NCBI GenBank assembly: GCA_016744485.1 | Contig: JADGEG010000071.1 | Location: 1 to 9,318 of the forward strand | Origin: Arcobacter sp. | GTDB taxonomy: Bacteria; Campylobacterota; Campylobacteria; Campylobacterales; Arcobacteraceae | Direction of reading: 5' to 3' | DNA length: 9,318 bases | In this document: positions 1-6,271 of the stretch, one piece after another | Layout: every line of letters starts with the position of its first letter | Position numbering within the stretch: the stretch's first letter is position 1 | Translations under genes and position numbers: made by a program | The notes under the pieces: model-generated | Seen by the model: only the letters and a program-made list of their open reading frames with translations | The model's database searches: none | Told to the model about the DNA's origin: nothing

Positions 1-194
1 AGGGTCATGACTTAAAATATAGAAGACAAAATAAAAGAAACTTTAAAATAAAAAAAATAAAAAAACAATCTATTATATTAGTAGATGATTTGATTACTAC
101 AGGTACAACTATACTTGAAGCAAAAAAATCCTTAGAAACAAACAATAATGAAGTTCTATTTTCTCTAACTTTAGCAGATGCAAAAATATATTAA
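1..194 (+). CDS. ComF-family phosphoribosyltransferase-like protein, 3' end only
   Basis: The reading frame is open from the first full codon at position 3 to the TAA at 192-194, giving 63 visible C-terminal residues; the start lies outside the window. The sequence VDDLITTGTT (about 81-110) is the PRPP-binding loop of type I phosphoribosyltransferases: two acidic residues followed by a TTGTT phosphate-binding turn. It sits close to the C-terminus, followed by a short helix and a closing strand, as in ComF/GntX proteins. ComF-like proteins are linked to DNA uptake in naturally competent bacteria, but many members have no proven role. The preceding basic stretch (KYRRQNKRNFK) also fits the family. 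It ends 19 bases before dnaG on the same strand, so co-transcription is possible. Another small PRTase is the main alternative. Confidence 0.72.
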   Translation, partial: GHDLKYRRQNKRNFKIKKIKKQSIILVDDLITTGTTILEAKKSLETNNNEVLFSLTLADAKIY

Positions 195-202
195 ATTTTA
201 GA

Positions 203-208
203 TATAAT
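203..208 (+). promoter_or_regulatory. Candidate -10 box for dnaG
   Basis: A perfect TATAAT, in the context GATATAATC, lies in the 19-base gap between the comF-like gene and dnaG. Its last base is 6 bases before the A of the dnaG ATG, so initiation at the usual distance would fall on or next to the start codon and give a leaderless mRNA. No Shine-Dalgarno sequence is visible before this ATG, which agrees with that reading. No -35 box is evident, as is usual for sigma-70 promoters of Campylobacterota. In such AT-rich DNA a chance TATAAT is quite likely. Confidence 0.4.
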
Positions 209-213
209 CAAAA

Positions 214-1851
214 ATGATAAGAGCTGATTCAATTGATAATTTAAAAAACAATTTAGATATTGTAGATATTATTTCACAATTTTTAGAATTAAAAAAATCA
301 GGTGCTAATTTTAAGGCTTGTTGTCCATTCCATGGTGAAGATACTCCATCGTTTGTTGTTAGTCCTTCAAAGCAAATTTATCATTGTTTTGGTTGTGGAG
401 TTGGGGGAGATAGTATTAAATTTGTTATGGAATATGAAAAACTTTCTTATCCTGAGAGTCTTGAAAAACTAGCTACCATGTGTAATATTGATTTAATATA
501 TGATAATCAAACGAATAAACAAGATACTAAAGTTTTAGAAGAAATTAATAAATTTTATCAAAAATTATTTAATCAGAACGAAAGTACACAACAATATATA
601 AAAAGTAGAGGTATCTCAGATTTCTCAATAGAAAAGTTTGAAATTGGATATGCTCCAAAATCTCAAGATACTATTAATTTTTTAAAAACTAATTTTTTAA
701 ATTTATCTGATGCTAAAGAAATGGGTGTAATAGATAGAGGAACAAATGGTTTATATTCTAGGTTTATTGAACGAATTACTTTTCCTATTTATTCTATAAG
801 TAATAAAATAGTAGGTTTTGGAGCTAGAACTATTACAGGACATAATGCAAAATATATTAATTCTCCGCAAACAAAATTTTTTAATAAATCTAAATTACTT
901 TATGGATATAATTTAGCAAAAGAACATATTTATAAAATGAATCAAATAATTGTAACTGAAGGCTATTTGGATGTCATTATGTTGCATCAAGCAGGTTTTA
1001 ATACAAGTGTAGCTACATTAGGAACAGCATTAACGAAAGATCATTTACCACTTTTAAAAAGAAGTGAACCAAAGGTTATCTTAGCTTATGATGGGGATAA
1101 AGCTGGTATTAATGCAGCATTTAAAGCTTGTGTCTTATTAAGTCAAAGTGAATTTAATGGGGGAGTTGTGATTTTTAAGGATGGAAAAGATCCAGCTGAT
1201 ATGGTAAAAGATGGAAAAATAGAAGAGTTAAATTCTTTATTTAATTCTTCTACAAATTTTATTATTTTTGCAATTGATTTTATTGTTGCAAAGTATGATA
1301 TACAAAATATATCACAAAAACAAAAAGCATTAATAGAAGTTAATGATTATTTAAAATCTCTTAATATACTTTATCAAGATGAGTATAAAAAATATATAGC
1401 ACAAAAACTTAATATAAGAGAAAGTCTTATTAAGATTGATTTGATAAAAAGTAGGCAACTTGAAACAAATGTCAATCAAATTGATATTGCTGAACTTTGT
1501 ATTATTAAAACTGTTTTAGAAAAAAAAGAAAGATTAAAACAAGTTTTAACTATAGTAGATTCATCAATGTTTGAAATACATAAAAAAGAATTTGAATTAT
1601 TAATAAATGAACCAGATAATCAATCATTAAATTTAATTTTACTTAATGAAAGTTTAGAAAATTATGATGATGATAGATTAAAAAATGAGCTTTTAATATT
1701 ACTATTAAGATTTTATACAAATCAATTAAATATAATTCAGCATAAAGAAGAATTACTTTTCAAAGATAAAGTATTATTAATTAGAAAAATAAAAGATAAT
1801 ATAAAACAGTTAAAATCTGGTAAACTAATAAACTATAATTTAATATCTTGA
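214..1851 (+). CDS. dnaG: DNA primase DnaG
   Basis: DnaG makes the short RNA primers for replication, acting with the replicative helicase DnaB at the fork. The 545-residue protein has the full family architecture. The N-terminal CHC2 zinc-binding domain has ligands C37, H40, C58 and C61 (CPFH...HCFGC), followed by the catalytic core. The core's TOPRIM part holds the metal-binding acidic residues: E249 in TEGYLDV, D293 and D295 in AYDGDKAG, and the DPAD motif at 326-329. The less conserved C-terminal region (about 400-545) is where the DnaB-interacting domain sits in this family and is rich in charged helices. The length is slightly below the 581 of E. coli and normal for Campylobacterota. 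The ATG at 214 gives the standard N-terminus (I-x8-N-x2-DIVDII), although no Shine-Dalgarno precedes it. It is preceded by the comF-like gene and followed 28 bases later by a COG3400 gene. Confidence 0.97.
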   Translation: MIRADSIDNLKNNLDIVDIISQFLELKKSGANFKACCPFHGEDTPSFVVSPSKQIYHCFGCGVGGDSIKFVMEYEKLSYPESLEKLATMCNIDLIYDNQTNKQDTKVLEEINKFYQKLFNQNESTQQYIKSRGISDFSIEKFEIGYAPKSQDTINFLKTNFLNLSDAKEMGVIDRGTNGLYSRFIERITFPIYSISNKIVGFGARTITGHNAKYINSPQTKFFNKSKLLYGYNLAKEHIYKMNQIIVTEGYLDVIMLHQAGFNTSVATLGTALTKDHLPLLKRSEPKVILAYDGDKAGINAAFKACVLLSQSEFNGGVVIFKDGKDPADMVKDGKIEELNSLFNSSTNFIIFAIDFIVAKYDIQNISQKQKALIEVNDYLKSLNILYQDEYKKYIAQKLNIRESLIKIDLIKSRQLETNVNQIDIAELCIIKTVLEKKERLKQVLTIVDSSMFEIHKKEFELLINEPDNQSLNLILLNESLENYDDDRLKNELLILLLRFYTNQLNIIQHKEELLFKDKVLLIRKIKDNIKQLKSGKLINYNLIS

Positions 1852-1867
1852 ATTAATTTTAATAAGA

Positions 1868-1873
1868 TATAAT
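1868..1873 (+). promoter_or_regulatory. Candidate -10 box for the COG3400 gene
   Basis: A perfect TATAAT, again in the context GATATAATC, lies in the 28-base gap after dnaG. Its last T is 7 bases before the ATG at 1880, so a transcript starting at the usual distance would begin on the start codon. The spacer to the ATG is a run of T with no Shine-Dalgarno sequence. The nine-base match to the box before dnaG is the reason to take it seriously, but AT-rich background makes chance occurrence possible. Confidence 0.4.
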
Positions 1874-1879
1874 CTTTTT

Positions 1880-3304
1880 ATGAAAAAAATATTAGTTATT
1901 CTTGATGGTATTGTTGCCAAAAAATTGATGCAAAGAATCATCGAGTCAAATACAGGCGAAAATTCTTATGATGTTATTTATATGAATGATGCTATTATTC
2001 CTACTCAGAACTCATCTAATATAACATTTTATAAATTTGATCCTACATCTGAATTTAAGTTAAAAATGATTTTAGAAAAAAATATACATTCAGAAGTTTT
2101 TATAGCACTAAATTCAAAAGAAGAATTATTAAATGTTATTAAAAATATTAAATTAATAAAAAAAAATTTACAAATTATTGCACTTGATTATTGGGGTATT
2201 GATATTGATGATCCTTATGTTAGCATTTATAGAGGAATTGACATTTTAGCTAATGGAATGGTTGAAAGGCTTCCAAATGTTCCAGTACTAGCACAAAATA
2301 TAGGTATGAAAGAAGGGGAGATAATGGAAGTTAAAATTCCATTTGGAAGCTCTTATGCTTATAGATATATAGGTTCCATTGAACAAAAAGATTGGAAAAT
2401 TTTCGGCTTATATAGACACCAACAATTAGTTAATATAAAAGCATCTTTAATATTAAAACCAAATGATATTATACTAATAATTGGAAAACCTAAAGTTTTG
2501 ATGCAAATTTATAATGTAATTATTAGAAGTGAAGGACAATTTCCTATGCCTTTTGGTGTAAATGCTTATTTATATTTAGATTTATACTTACAAGATCAAT
2601 ATAGAGTAATACAAATAGTACAAGAAGCAAAATATTTAAACCAACAACTTAAAAATAAAAATTTAATAGTAAGAATTACACGACCAACAACAGCTACTCT
2701 TATGAATTTAATTAAAAATGAACTAAAAGGTATAAATAGTATAATAATACAAATAGATTATCATAATATTGGTATGCAAAAATTAATTAAAAATGATATA
2801 AATACTTTTGATATTGGTTTATTAATATTAGGTTATGAAATTTTTAAAAATAAAAAGAAAAGTAAAGTTTTGATTAATTTTAAAGTACCTGTTTTTAAGT
2901 TGGGACATGAGTTATTGGTAAAAACAAAATTTACTAGCATTATTGTAAATGATGTGAAATCATACGAACAAATATCTCCTATAATTTTTGATATTTCTAG
3001 TCAATTAAAAACGAAAACAAAAATTTTTGATATGCACCCTTTAGAAAAAGACGAGAATATATATAAGCTATTGGATCACTTTGAAAATTTAGCAAAAATT
3101 TTTAATCAAAAAATAGAAATAATTTCAAATCAAAAAAATCCTATTCGTTATTTAAGTAAGCAAAAAAATATATTACAAATTATGCCCTTAAAAAAAGATA
3201 TGTTCAAAAAAAGATTTTTTTTTAAATTCTTTTATACAAACTCAGATCTTATATCTTTTGATATGTCAAAAGATAATCAACTACTAATACCAATTGTAGA
3301 ATAA
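1880..3304 (+). CDS. COG3400-family TrkA-like protein of unknown function
   Basis: This 474-residue protein resembles the COG3400 proteins of Campylobacterota, which are annotated by similarity to TrkA/RCK potassium-transport regulators. Three parts can be seen. Residues 1 to about 125 form a Rossmann-like alpha/beta region starting KKILVILDGIVAKKL, where the usual GxGxxG dinucleotide loop is replaced by LDGIVA. Residues about 140-215 look like an RCK-C/TrkA-C ligand domain (EIMEVKIPFGSSYAYRYIGSI to LKPNDIILIIGKP). Residues about 230-474 alternate short strands and helices (for example SKVLINFKVPVFKLGHELLV) and I cannot assign them to a family. There is no signal peptide and no clear membrane segment, so it is probably cytosolic. 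It lies between dnaG and dapC, which does not by itself suggest a function. Calling it a potassium-uptake regulator would go beyond the evidence. It contains an in-frame T9 run (codons 446-448). Confidence 0.75.
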   Translation: MKKILVILDGIVAKKLMQRIIESNTGENSYDVIYMNDAIIPTQNSSNITFYKFDPTSEFKLKMILEKNIHSEVFIALNSKEELLNVIKNIKLIKKNLQIIALDYWGIDIDDPYVSIYRGIDILANGMVERLPNVPVLAQNIGMKEGEIMEVKIPFGSSYAYRYIGSIEQKDWKIFGLYRHQQLVNIKASLILKPNDIILIIGKPKVLMQIYNVIIRSEGQFPMPFGVNAYLYLDLYLQDQYRVIQIVQEAKYLNQQLKNKNLIVRITRPTTATLMNLIKNELKGINSIIIQIDYHNIGMQKLIKNDINTFDIGLLILGYEIFKNKKKSKVLINFKVPVFKLGHELLVKTKFTSIIVNDVKSYEQISPIIFDISSQLKTKTKIFDMHPLEKDENIYKLLDHFENLAKIFNQKIEIISNQKNPIRYLSKQKNILQIMPLKKDMFKKRFFFKFFYTNSDLISFDMSKDNQLLIPIVE

Positions 3305-3310
3305 AACTAA

Positions 3311-3315
3311 AAGGA
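3311..3315 (+). promoter_or_regulatory. Shine-Dalgarno site for dapC
   Basis: AAGGA lies 6 bases before the ATG at 3322, in the 17-base gap after the COG3400 stop. It is one of the few clear ribosome-binding sites in this window and supports the chosen dapC start. Confidence 0.8.
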
Positions 3316-3321
3316 AAATTT

Positions 3322-4455
3322 ATGAAATTTGAAGCTTATCCCTTTGAAAAATTAAATATATTATTAGAAAATATTGTGCCAAATGATTCTTATGAATTAT
3401 CTGTATTAACTATAGGTGAACCAAAATTTGAAACACCTAACTTTATACAAAATGAATTGAAAAATTCTATTGCATTATTAAAAAAATATCCAGCAAGTTC
3501 TGGTTTACCAGAGCTTAAAAACTCAATGATAAGTTTTTTTGAAAAAAGATTTAACATTAAATTAAATGATAATCAAATTATTCCAACATTTGGTACAAAA
3601 GAAGCACTATTTAATTTTCCACAATTTTTACTATTTGACAAACAAAAACCTGTAATTGCTTTTCCAAATCCTTGTTATCAGATATATGAAGGTGCGGCAC
3701 TTGTTTGTAAAGCACAAATAATTTATATGGATTTAACTAAAGAAAATGATTATCAAGCAAGTTTATCAGTTGAAGATATGAAAAAATGCGATTTAGTGAT
3801 TTTAAATTATCCAAACAATCCAACTTCTGCTAGTATTAGTAATAAATCACTCGAAACTTGGGTAAAAAATGCTTTAAAGTATGATTTTTTTTTATTAAAT
3901 GATGAATGTTATTCAGAAATCTATTTTGATGATGATAATAAACCTATATCTTTATTGGAAGCTAGCAAGAATGTACAAAATGATAATTTTAAAAATATTT
4001 TAGTTATGAACTCAATTTCAAAAAGAAGTTCAGCACCAGGTCTTAGGTCTGGTTTTATTGCAGGAGATAGTACAATTTTAAAAGAATATATGATATATAG
4101 AACATATCTTGGATGCTTAGCTCCTCTTCCTTTGCAAAAAGCAGCTTCTGCTGCTTGGAATGATGAAATCCATGTTCAAGAGTTTAGAAAAAACTATTAC
4201 AATAATTTTAAAATAGCAAGAGAGATTTTAGGTATTGAAATACCAAAAGCTACTTTTTATCTTTGGATTGAAGTAAAAGATGATTTAGAATTTACAAAAA
4301 CATTATATAAAGAAAAAAATGTTAAAGTTTTACCAGGTAGTTTTTTAGGCCGAAATGGTGTTGGAAAAAACTATATCAGAATTGCACTTGTAGAGAATGA
4401 AGAAAAAACAAGAGAAGTATTATTAAGAATAAAAAATGTATTGGCTAAGATGTGA
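3322..4455 (+). CDS. dapC: Pyridoxal-phosphate aminotransferase, probable succinyldiaminopimelate transaminase
   Basis: This is a fold-type I (class I/II) aminotransferase of 377 residues, normal for the family. Visible landmarks are IGEPKFETP near residue 31, the PLP-contacting NYPNNPT motif (162-168), the aspartate that pairs with the cofactor ring nitrogen (D194 in NDECYSEIY), the Schiff-base lysine K234 in SISKRSSAPGLRSGF, and the substrate-carboxylate arginine R353 in YIRIAL. Proteins of this style in Campylobacterota are annotated as N-succinyl-L,L-diaminopimelate aminotransferase, which makes the amino-ketopimelate/diaminopimelate intermediate on the way to lysine and peptidoglycan meso-DAP. 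The neighbouring murC supports a cell-wall role. Exact substrate cannot be read from the sequence; a general aspartate- or LL-DAP-type aminotransferase remains possible. The SDs-led ATG at 3322 is well supported. The 3' end overlaps murC by 4 bases. A T9 run lies at 3885-3893. Confidence 0.82.
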   Translation: MKFEAYPFEKLNILLENIVPNDSYELSVLTIGEPKFETPNFIQNELKNSIALLKKYPASSGLPELKNSMISFFEKRFNIKLNDNQIIPTFGTKEALFNFPQFLLFDKQKPVIAFPNPCYQIYEGAALVCKAQIIYMDLTKENDYQASLSVEDMKKCDLVILNYPNNPTSASISNKSLETWVKNALKYDFFLLNDECYSEIYFDDDNKPISLLEASKNVQNDNFKNILVMNSISKRSSAPGLRSGFIAGDSTILKEYMIYRTYLGCLAPLPLQKAASAAWNDEIHVQEFRKNYYNNFKIAREILGIEIPKATFYLWIEVKDDLEFTKTLYKEKNVKVLPGSFLGRNGVGKNYIRIALVENEEKTREVLLRIKNVLAKM

Positions 4456-5759
4456 AAATACATTTTATAGGTATAGGTGGTATTGGTTTATCTGCAATAG
4501 CTAGGTTTTTAAAACATAATAAACATGAAATTAGTGGCTCTGATGTTAAACAAACCATGATAACTTCACAGTTAATAAAAGAAGGTATCAATGTCACTTG
4601 CCCACAAAGTGCAAATAATATAAAAGATGATTTTGATATCGTTATTTATTCAGCAGCTCTAACAGATGATAATCCAGAATTAATTCAATCAAGAGTGAAA
4701 CAAATAAGAACAATCTCTAGAAAAGAAGCACTTCCTTTAATCCTTGGAGATAAAAAAAATTATTGTGTAGCAGGTGCTCATGGTAAGTCAACAACTACAG
4801 CTATATTAGCTTCTATTTTAAACTCAACTGCATTAATAGGTGCCATATCAAAAGATTTTGGATCAAACTTTAGATATGTTAATGATATAGTAGCTTTTGA
4901 AGCAGATGAAAGTGATGCTAGTTTTTTACTCTCAAATCCTTATTGTGCAATTGTTACAAATGCTGAGCCTGAACATATGGAATATTATCATTATGATTAT
5001 GAGAAGTTTTTTGATTCTTATAAAAAATTCATTAATTTAGCCAAAAAAAAAGTACTAAATGCGCAAGATAAAGATATCCAAAAATTAGATATAAAAGATG
5101 CTACATTGTTATATCCAAGTGAAGATATATCAAATTTATGTTTTTTTTTAAAAGATGGTGAACCATATACTAAATTTGATTTACAAGATTTAGGTTCTTT
5201 TGAAGTTTGGGGTTTTGCTTATCATATTGTAGTTGATGCTTCTTTGGCTATTTTAGCTTCATTAAATGAATTAAGTGTTGATGAAATAAGGAAAAATATT
5301 TTAAATTATAAGGGTATTAAAAAAAGATTTGATATTTTACAAAAATATTCTAATTTTGTTTTAATAGATGATTATGCACATCATCCAACTGAGATTGAAG
5401 CTACTATGAAATCTATAGAAATATACGATAATTTAACAAATATTAATAAAAGAATAGTCATTTGGCAACCTCATAAATATACAAGAACATATGATAATTT
5501 AGAAGGTTTTGTAAAGTGTTTTAAAAAATGTGATGAATTAATAATTCTTCCTATTTGGACAGTTGCAGGTGAGCAAGAGCTTTATATAGACTTTGAAAAA
5601 GAGTTTGCAAAGTATAATCCAACTTATGCAGATAGTTTAAAAACAAGTGATAAAAAAATAGAATTAATAAAAGATAATAAAGTTATAAAATGTATAAGTG
5701 AAGGTATTATTTTAGGAGTAGGTGCTGGAGATATTACTTATCAGTTAAGACATAAATAA
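4452..5759 (+). CDS. murC: UDP-N-acetylmuramate--L-alanine ligase MurC
   Basis: MurC uses ATP to join L-alanine to UDP-N-acetylmuramic acid, the first peptide step of peptidoglycan synthesis in the cytoplasm. The 435-residue protein shows the three Mur ligase domains. The N-terminal UDP-binding domain opens with HFIGIGGIGLSAIA. The central ATPase domain has the P-loop AGAHGKSTTT (107-116, K112), EADESDASF (150-158) and NAEPEHMEYY. The C-terminal domain has DDYAHHPTEI (306-315), WQPHKYTRT and GAGDITYQL at the end. The DDYAHHPTE and QPHKYTRT motifs are diagnostic for MurC/Mpl and set it apart from MurD, MurE and MurF. It is shorter than E. coli MurC (491 residues), with a compact central domain. 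Translation begins at a GTG inside the dapC stop region (GTGA overlap), so coupling to dapC is expected; no strong Shine-Dalgarno is visible. T9 and A9 runs occur in frame at 5141-5149 and 5043-5051. Confidence 0.95.
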   Translation: MKIHFIGIGGIGLSAIARFLKHNKHEISGSDVKQTMITSQLIKEGINVTCPQSANNIKDDFDIVIYSAALTDDNPELIQSRVKQIRTISRKEALPLILGDKKNYCVAGAHGKSTTTAILASILNSTALIGAISKDFGSNFRYVNDIVAFEADESDASFLLSNPYCAIVTNAEPEHMEYYHYDYEKFFDSYKKFINLAKKKVLNAQDKDIQKLDIKDATLLYPSEDISNLCFFLKDGEPYTKFDLQDLGSFEVWGFAYHIVVDASLAILASLNELSVDEIRKNILNYKGIKKRFDILQKYSNFVLIDDYAHHPTEIEATMKSIEIYDNLTNINKRIVIWQPHKYTRTYDNLEGFVKCFKKCDELIILPIWTVAGEQELYIDFEKEFAKYNPTYADSLKTSDKKIELIKDNKVIKCISEGIILGVGAGDITYQLRHK

Positions 5760-5834
5760 ATTATTTATTTCAAGAATATTATAACTTAATGAGCATTTAG
5801 CTTCTAGTGCTGTTTCATCAATATTTTTATTCAT
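5745..5834 (-). CDS. Possible 29-residue small ORF coupled to sufE
   Basis: I do not recognise this protein. The ATG (5834-5832) overlaps the sufE stop codon (5833-5831) in an ATGA arrangement, and AAAGGA (5846-5841) lies 6 bases upstream, the best-spaced Shine-Dalgarno on this part of the minus strand. The predicted product begins MNKNIDETALEAKCSL and ends NNLFMS before a TAA at 5747-5745. It has an acidic helix-like start and one cysteine, with no signal peptide or membrane segment. Its last 15 bases are antisense to the 3' end of murC. It could be a true small protein co-expressed with SufE, the surviving 5' end of a longer gene lost by deletion, or chance: the Shine-Dalgarno bases also encode the final residues of SufE. 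Confidence 0.35.
   Translation of the reverse strand: MNKNIDETALEAKCSLSYNILEINNLFMS
5754..5770. repeat. Perfect 8-bp A/T inverted repeat at the convergent gene ends
   Basis: AAATAAAT (5754-5761) and ATTTATTT (5763-5770) are perfect reverse complements separated by one base, straddling the murC stop codon and lying inside the possible small ORF. The position between convergent genes suits a transcription stop, but the stem is all A/T with no usable loop and would be very weak, so I do not call it a terminator. Confidence 0.45.
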
Positions 5835-6268
5835 TCTTTATCCTTTAGATAATATTTTAAAGAAAATTCTTTTATTTTTCTAATCATTCCTATTACTCCA
5901 CTTTGTCTATTTGGTGTAATAATTTCACTTAAATTTAATTCATCTAAAACATCAACATCAATGTCAAGTAAATCTTGAATGGTATTATTTGAAAATATAT
6001 CTAAAATAATATATACTAAACCTCTTACAATAATAGCATCGCTATTACCTATAAATATTAATTTACCATTCTTATATTGACACAATAACCAAACCTGAGA
6101 AGTACAACCATGAACCAAATTTTTAGATATTTTATACGATTCATCAAAAGTATCAAGTTTTTTACCTAAATCAATAATATATTCGTATTTTTCTAACTCA
6201 TCATCAAAGTATTCTAAATCTTTTTTTATTTTTAAAATTTTATTTTCTATACTCATTTTTGTTTCCAT
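5831..6268 (-). CDS. sufE: SufE-family sulfur acceptor for cysteine desulfurase
   Basis: SufE accepts persulfide sulfur from the cysteine desulfurase SufS and passes it to Fe-S cluster assembly in the cytoplasm. The 145-residue protein has the family core: the acceptor cysteine C55 in VHGCTSQVWL, the strand pair GKLIFIGNSDAIIVRGLVYIIL, and a C-terminal NRQSGVIGMIRKIKEF segment like the usual SPSRxxGxxxMxxxI end. C55 corresponds to C51 of E. coli SufE. The gene starts 3 bases after the sufS stop, so the two are certainly in one operon. The start is uncertain: the ATG at 6268 has no Shine-Dalgarno, whereas the ATG at codon 5 (6256) has GGA 7 bases upstream and gives the more typical N-terminus MSIENKI. 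A CsdE-like assignment is possible, but SufS next door favours SufE. Confidence 0.92.
   Translation of the reverse strand: METKMSIENKILKIKKDLEYFDDELEKYEYIIDLGKKLDTFDESYKISKNLVHGCTSQVWLLCQYKNGKLIFIGNSDAIIVRGLVYIILDIFSNNTIQDLLDIDVDVLDELNLSEIITPNRQSGVIGMIRKIKEFSLKYYLKDKE
5841..5846 (-). promoter_or_regulatory. Shine-Dalgarno-like AAAGGA before the small ORF
   Basis: AAAGGA on the minus strand lies within the last codons of sufE and is 6 bases from the ATG at 5834. Position and spacing match a working ribosome-binding site, but the bases are also Lys-Asp codons of SufE, so the match may be accidental. Confidence 0.4.
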
Positions 6269-6271
6269 AAT

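Noticed and set aside
1..60. A DnaA box, origin or AT-rich unwinding element near the left edge because of A runs beside dnaG
   Set aside because: The A runs are lysine codons in the comF-like frame, and no DnaA-box cluster is visible.
1880..2600. Potassium-uptake regulator TrkA/KtrA
   Set aside because: The glycine-rich dinucleotide motif is missing, the C-terminal half is unlike TrkA, and no transporter gene is adjacent, so only the family-level name is justified.
5754..5770. Rho-independent terminator between murC and the sufE side
   Set aside because: The inverted repeat is all A/T with a one-base centre, so a hairpin would be too weak; no G/C stem is present.
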